From assembly GCF_032271945.1 (NCBI RefSeq), contig NZ_CP130319.1, positions 327,001 to 391,000 of the forward strand: a stretch of DNA of 64,000 bases. The letters run 5' to 3'. This document shows, one piece after another, positions 62,334 through 64,000 of this stretch. The stretch is from Paenibacillus sp. MBLB1832. Its GTDB lineage: Bacteria > Bacillota > Bacilli > Paenibacillales > NBRC-103111. The notes beneath the pieces were generated by a model. The model saw only the letters and a program-made list of their open reading frames with translations, made no database searches and had not been told where the DNA came from. Numbering within the stretch: position 1 is the stretch's first letter; the number at the start of each line of letters is the position of its first letter. The position numbers and the translations under genes are program-made.

Positions 62334-63467
62334 CTAAACTCCTTTGGTCATGGTCTGGATGGTGTGCACTAAACGTTCCTCGTTCAACTCGCTGGACACG
62401 GATTGGCTAGTTTGTAGTGTAATATGCGCAGCGGCGAGGCCGTATTCACACGCTTTAAGATACGTTTGTTGATGGAGAATGCCATAAGCGATTCCAGCTA
62501 AAAAAGCATCGCCGGCCCCCGTCACCTCGACAACTTGCGTCGGAATCGGCGGGATGAGCTGTTCGCCTTCTTCGCCCACATAGAGAACGCCTTCGCTCCC
62601 TTTCGTGATGAAGACATGCTGGACCCCGCGCGCACGAATCGCGTGAGCGATCGCCATTTGATCTTGATCAAGCTGGCGCATGTGAACGACATCTTGATGC
62701 ATCGTTTGGGGTGGGAGTGCGAGCTGAACCGCCTCTTCAAGGTTTGGAAAAATAGCCGTAATCCCCGTTAAATCGGTTGGCAGCTTCTTCGCTTTTTCAG
62801 AGGAAACAGGGTCGAGGAAAAGCGGAATGTGGTCCGCCTGACAGCGACGAATGAGCTCCTCCAAGGCTTCACTCGGCAGGTTCGTGTCCGCAATGACAAG
62901 CTCTGCGGTGGAAATATGAGCCCATTTGTCCCGAAGCGTCTCAGGGGTGAATTTATCGTAAATGTCCATATTGGCAAAACCGAGAAACATCTCGCCAGAA
63001 GGGTCGAGCAGGGCTGTATAAGCGCCGGTTTTTTCACCCTTCAGCACAATGGAGGGACTGACATCCACGCCTCGGCGTCTCGTTTCGTCCAGCACCCACT
63101 GCCCCGCTTTGTCATCGCCAACGACGGTTAGCAGTGCGGTCGGGCAGCCTAATCCAGCTAGCGCCTCCGCGATATTGCGTGCCACCCCGCCGCAGGACTC
63201 CGTTAAGGTGACAGGGTTGGAAGAGGACAAGCGAATGGATTGTTTGCTCCGAGCCTTGCTGTCCAGGTTGGCGCCGCCGATACAGAAGACTCGACCTTCG
63301 TCACCTGACGTGATGTAGGCCCTGCCGCGAATGGTTCCTTTCTTGGTCAGTGCAGCGATATAGCCCGCCACGGCGGAGCGAGAGATCCCGATAATTTCGG
63401 CCATGTCCTGTTGAGAAATAAAAGGATTTTGACGGATAAGCGCAAGTATTTGCTGTTCGCGATCCAT
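62334..63467 (-). CDS. psuK: Pseudouridine kinase with N-terminal helix-turn-helix
   Basis: A 377-residue PfkB-family kinase with an extra N-terminal winged helix (ILALIRQNPFISQQDMAEII, GISRSAVAGYIAAL). The kinase part has the first PfkB signature (GGVARNIAEALAGLG) and the second with the catalytic Asp (VTGAGDAFLAGIAYG). It phosphorylates pseudouridine for the adjacent PsuG. The fused DNA-binding domain suggests it also regulates its own operon. ATG 63467 is preceded by GAAGGGAG. A TTG at 63518 lacks a site. Confidence 0.92.
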   Translation of the reverse strand: MDREQQILALIRQNPFISQQDMAEIIGISRSAVAGYIAALTKKGTIRGRAYITSGDEGRVFCIGGANLDSKARSKQSIRLSSSNPVTLTESCGGVARNIAEALAGLGCPTALLTVVGDDKAGQWVLDETRRRGVDVSPSIVLKGEKTGAYTALLDPSGEMFLGFANMDIYDKFTPETLRDKWAHISTAELVIADTNLPSEALEELIRRCQADHIPLFLDPVSSEKAKKLPTDLTGITAIFPNLEEAVQLALPPQTMHQDVVHMRQLDQDQMAIAHAIRARGVQHVFITKGSEGVLYVGEEGEQLIPPIPTQVVEVTGAGDAFLAGIAYGILHQQTYLKACEYGLAAAHITLQTSQSVSSELNEERLVHTIQTMTKGV

Positions 63468-63557
63468 AGAGAGCTTTTCTCCCTTCGATGTACTCTCCTC
63501 ATTGTAGCGATTTATCAAACAAAAGTCTATCGGACTAACAATTGTTGTGAAAATGAC

Positions 63558-63590
63558 AAAAAGCCCGTTCCTCTGAGAGGAACTAGGCTG
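63558..63590 (-). terminator. Terminator of the last minus-strand gene
   Basis: Read on the minus strand, AGCCTAGTTCCTC and GAGGAACGGGCTTTTT pair over TCA. Confidence 0.8.
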
Positions 63591-63607
63591 GGGAATGCGT
63601 GCATCGT

Positions 63608-64000
63608 TTATTTCGTATACGAAGAAGCAGAGCGGGAACTAAGGCCAAGTAAACCTAGCAAACCTAGTAGGCCGAAGTAGGTGTACCAGTGTCTCGTTTT
63701 GCTTTTGGACGGTTGGATTGCTTGGGCATGGAGCGTTGTTGGTGCTGTTTTCCAAGCTGTCGGCGGGGTGATCCCGTATGCGGCCGCATGACCGTTAAGA
63801 CTTGTGGAATGAAGGAATTGCGTATCCGCCCCAGGCATGCCGAAGGGATTCGTTTGATAAAAGGTTTCTGTACCTGATTTTAGATTCTGCATATGCAGGC
63901 TCTCGGTTTGCGTGACAGAGGAGTTAGGATTGTGTGCATGCAGGCGATACTGGTGGGCACCTAGCAGCAAAGAAAAAGTAAGAAATGAAATCGAAGCGAG
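63608..64000 (-). CDS. Secreted protein with C-terminal Gly-Leu hydrophobic helix (5' end outside window)
   Basis: The frame stays open to the window edge and the residues before the first internal start (LASISFLTFSLLLGAHQY) look like a signal peptide, so the gene begins just outside. The mature part is Thr, Ser, His and Asn rich with no known domain. Near the end is WYTYFGLLGLLGLLGL, a membrane helix like the WG..GLLGL segments found in a group of small Firmicute proteins, followed by a charged tail. Function unknown. Confidence 0.6.
   Translation of the reverse strand, partial: LASISFLTFSLLLGAHQYRLHAHNPNSSVTQTESLHMQNLKSGTETFYQTNPFGMPGADTQFLHSTSLNGHAAAYGITPPTAWKTAPTTLHAQAIQPSKSKTRHWYTYFGLLGLLGLLGLSSRSASSYTK

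Overview
The window looks like chromosome of a spore-forming, flagellated, low-to-mid GC Gram-positive of the Paenibacillaceae type (Paenibacillus, Cohnella or similar). The reasons are strong AAAGGAGG-type ribosome sites with frequent GTG and TTG starts, an SLH S-layer protein, a PdaA-type spore-cortex deacetylase, a sigma-D-like promoter before a chemoreceptor, a RelP alarmone synthetase, and a TPP riboswitch before ykoEDC. I saw no rRNA or tRNA genes, CRISPR arrays, intact insertion sequences or prophage. The genus assignment is inference.

Left part (1-16.3 kb): a truncated chemoreceptor, a dCache chemoreceptor, a TerD protein, a decayed diguanylate cyclase, a large SLH S-layer protein, two diguanylate cyclases (one MASE4-PAS-GGDEF), a DUF2334 deacetylase with FG-GAP repeats, and an OmpR-type two-component pair. 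The same direct-repeat promoter architecture occurs before this pair and before the small gene that follows it. This is a surface, motility and c-di-GMP neighbourhood.

Middle part (16.5-43.6 kb): a secreted SNase-Excalibur nuclease, an MFS exporter, two paralogous membrane proteins resembling transmembrane terpene cyclases, a CcdC-like protein, and a class III nucleotide cyclase fused to an NB-ARC/TPR module. These are followed by an intracellular glucosaminidase, a chemoreceptor, RelP, and a 1216-residue nucleotide-carrier-like membrane protein with HEAT repeats and two cyclic-nucleotide-binding domains. Then come PdaA, a PrsA-like foldase, a trxB-tpx redox operon, a UvrD-type helicase, YihY, UvsE, and a MocD/MocE-like desaturase-Rieske pair in which the Rieske gene carries a one-base frameshift.

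Right part (43.7-64 kb): two AraC regulators, a pyruvate kinase with an unusual motif, DUF3105, a 1857-residue DUF11-repeat protein without a signal peptide and with a Cys/Lys-rich tail, an HNH protein, and a six-TM chemoreceptor. After these lie the TPP riboswitch with ykoEDC, a 25-residue CDGSH mini-protein behind a Fur-like box, a nitroreductase, and a psuK-psuG pseudouridine operon.

The most striking unexplained signal is a dispersed intergenic element present three times (28778, 40865, 58793). Each copy holds four 22-bp palindromes at exactly the same offsets (0, 52, 115, 167 bp), that is, two tandem 115-bp units with all sites close to the same face of the helix. Several small gene remnants (AhpD-like tail, diguanylate cyclase, truncated HTH gene, possible S-layer tail) show ongoing decay between intact operons.
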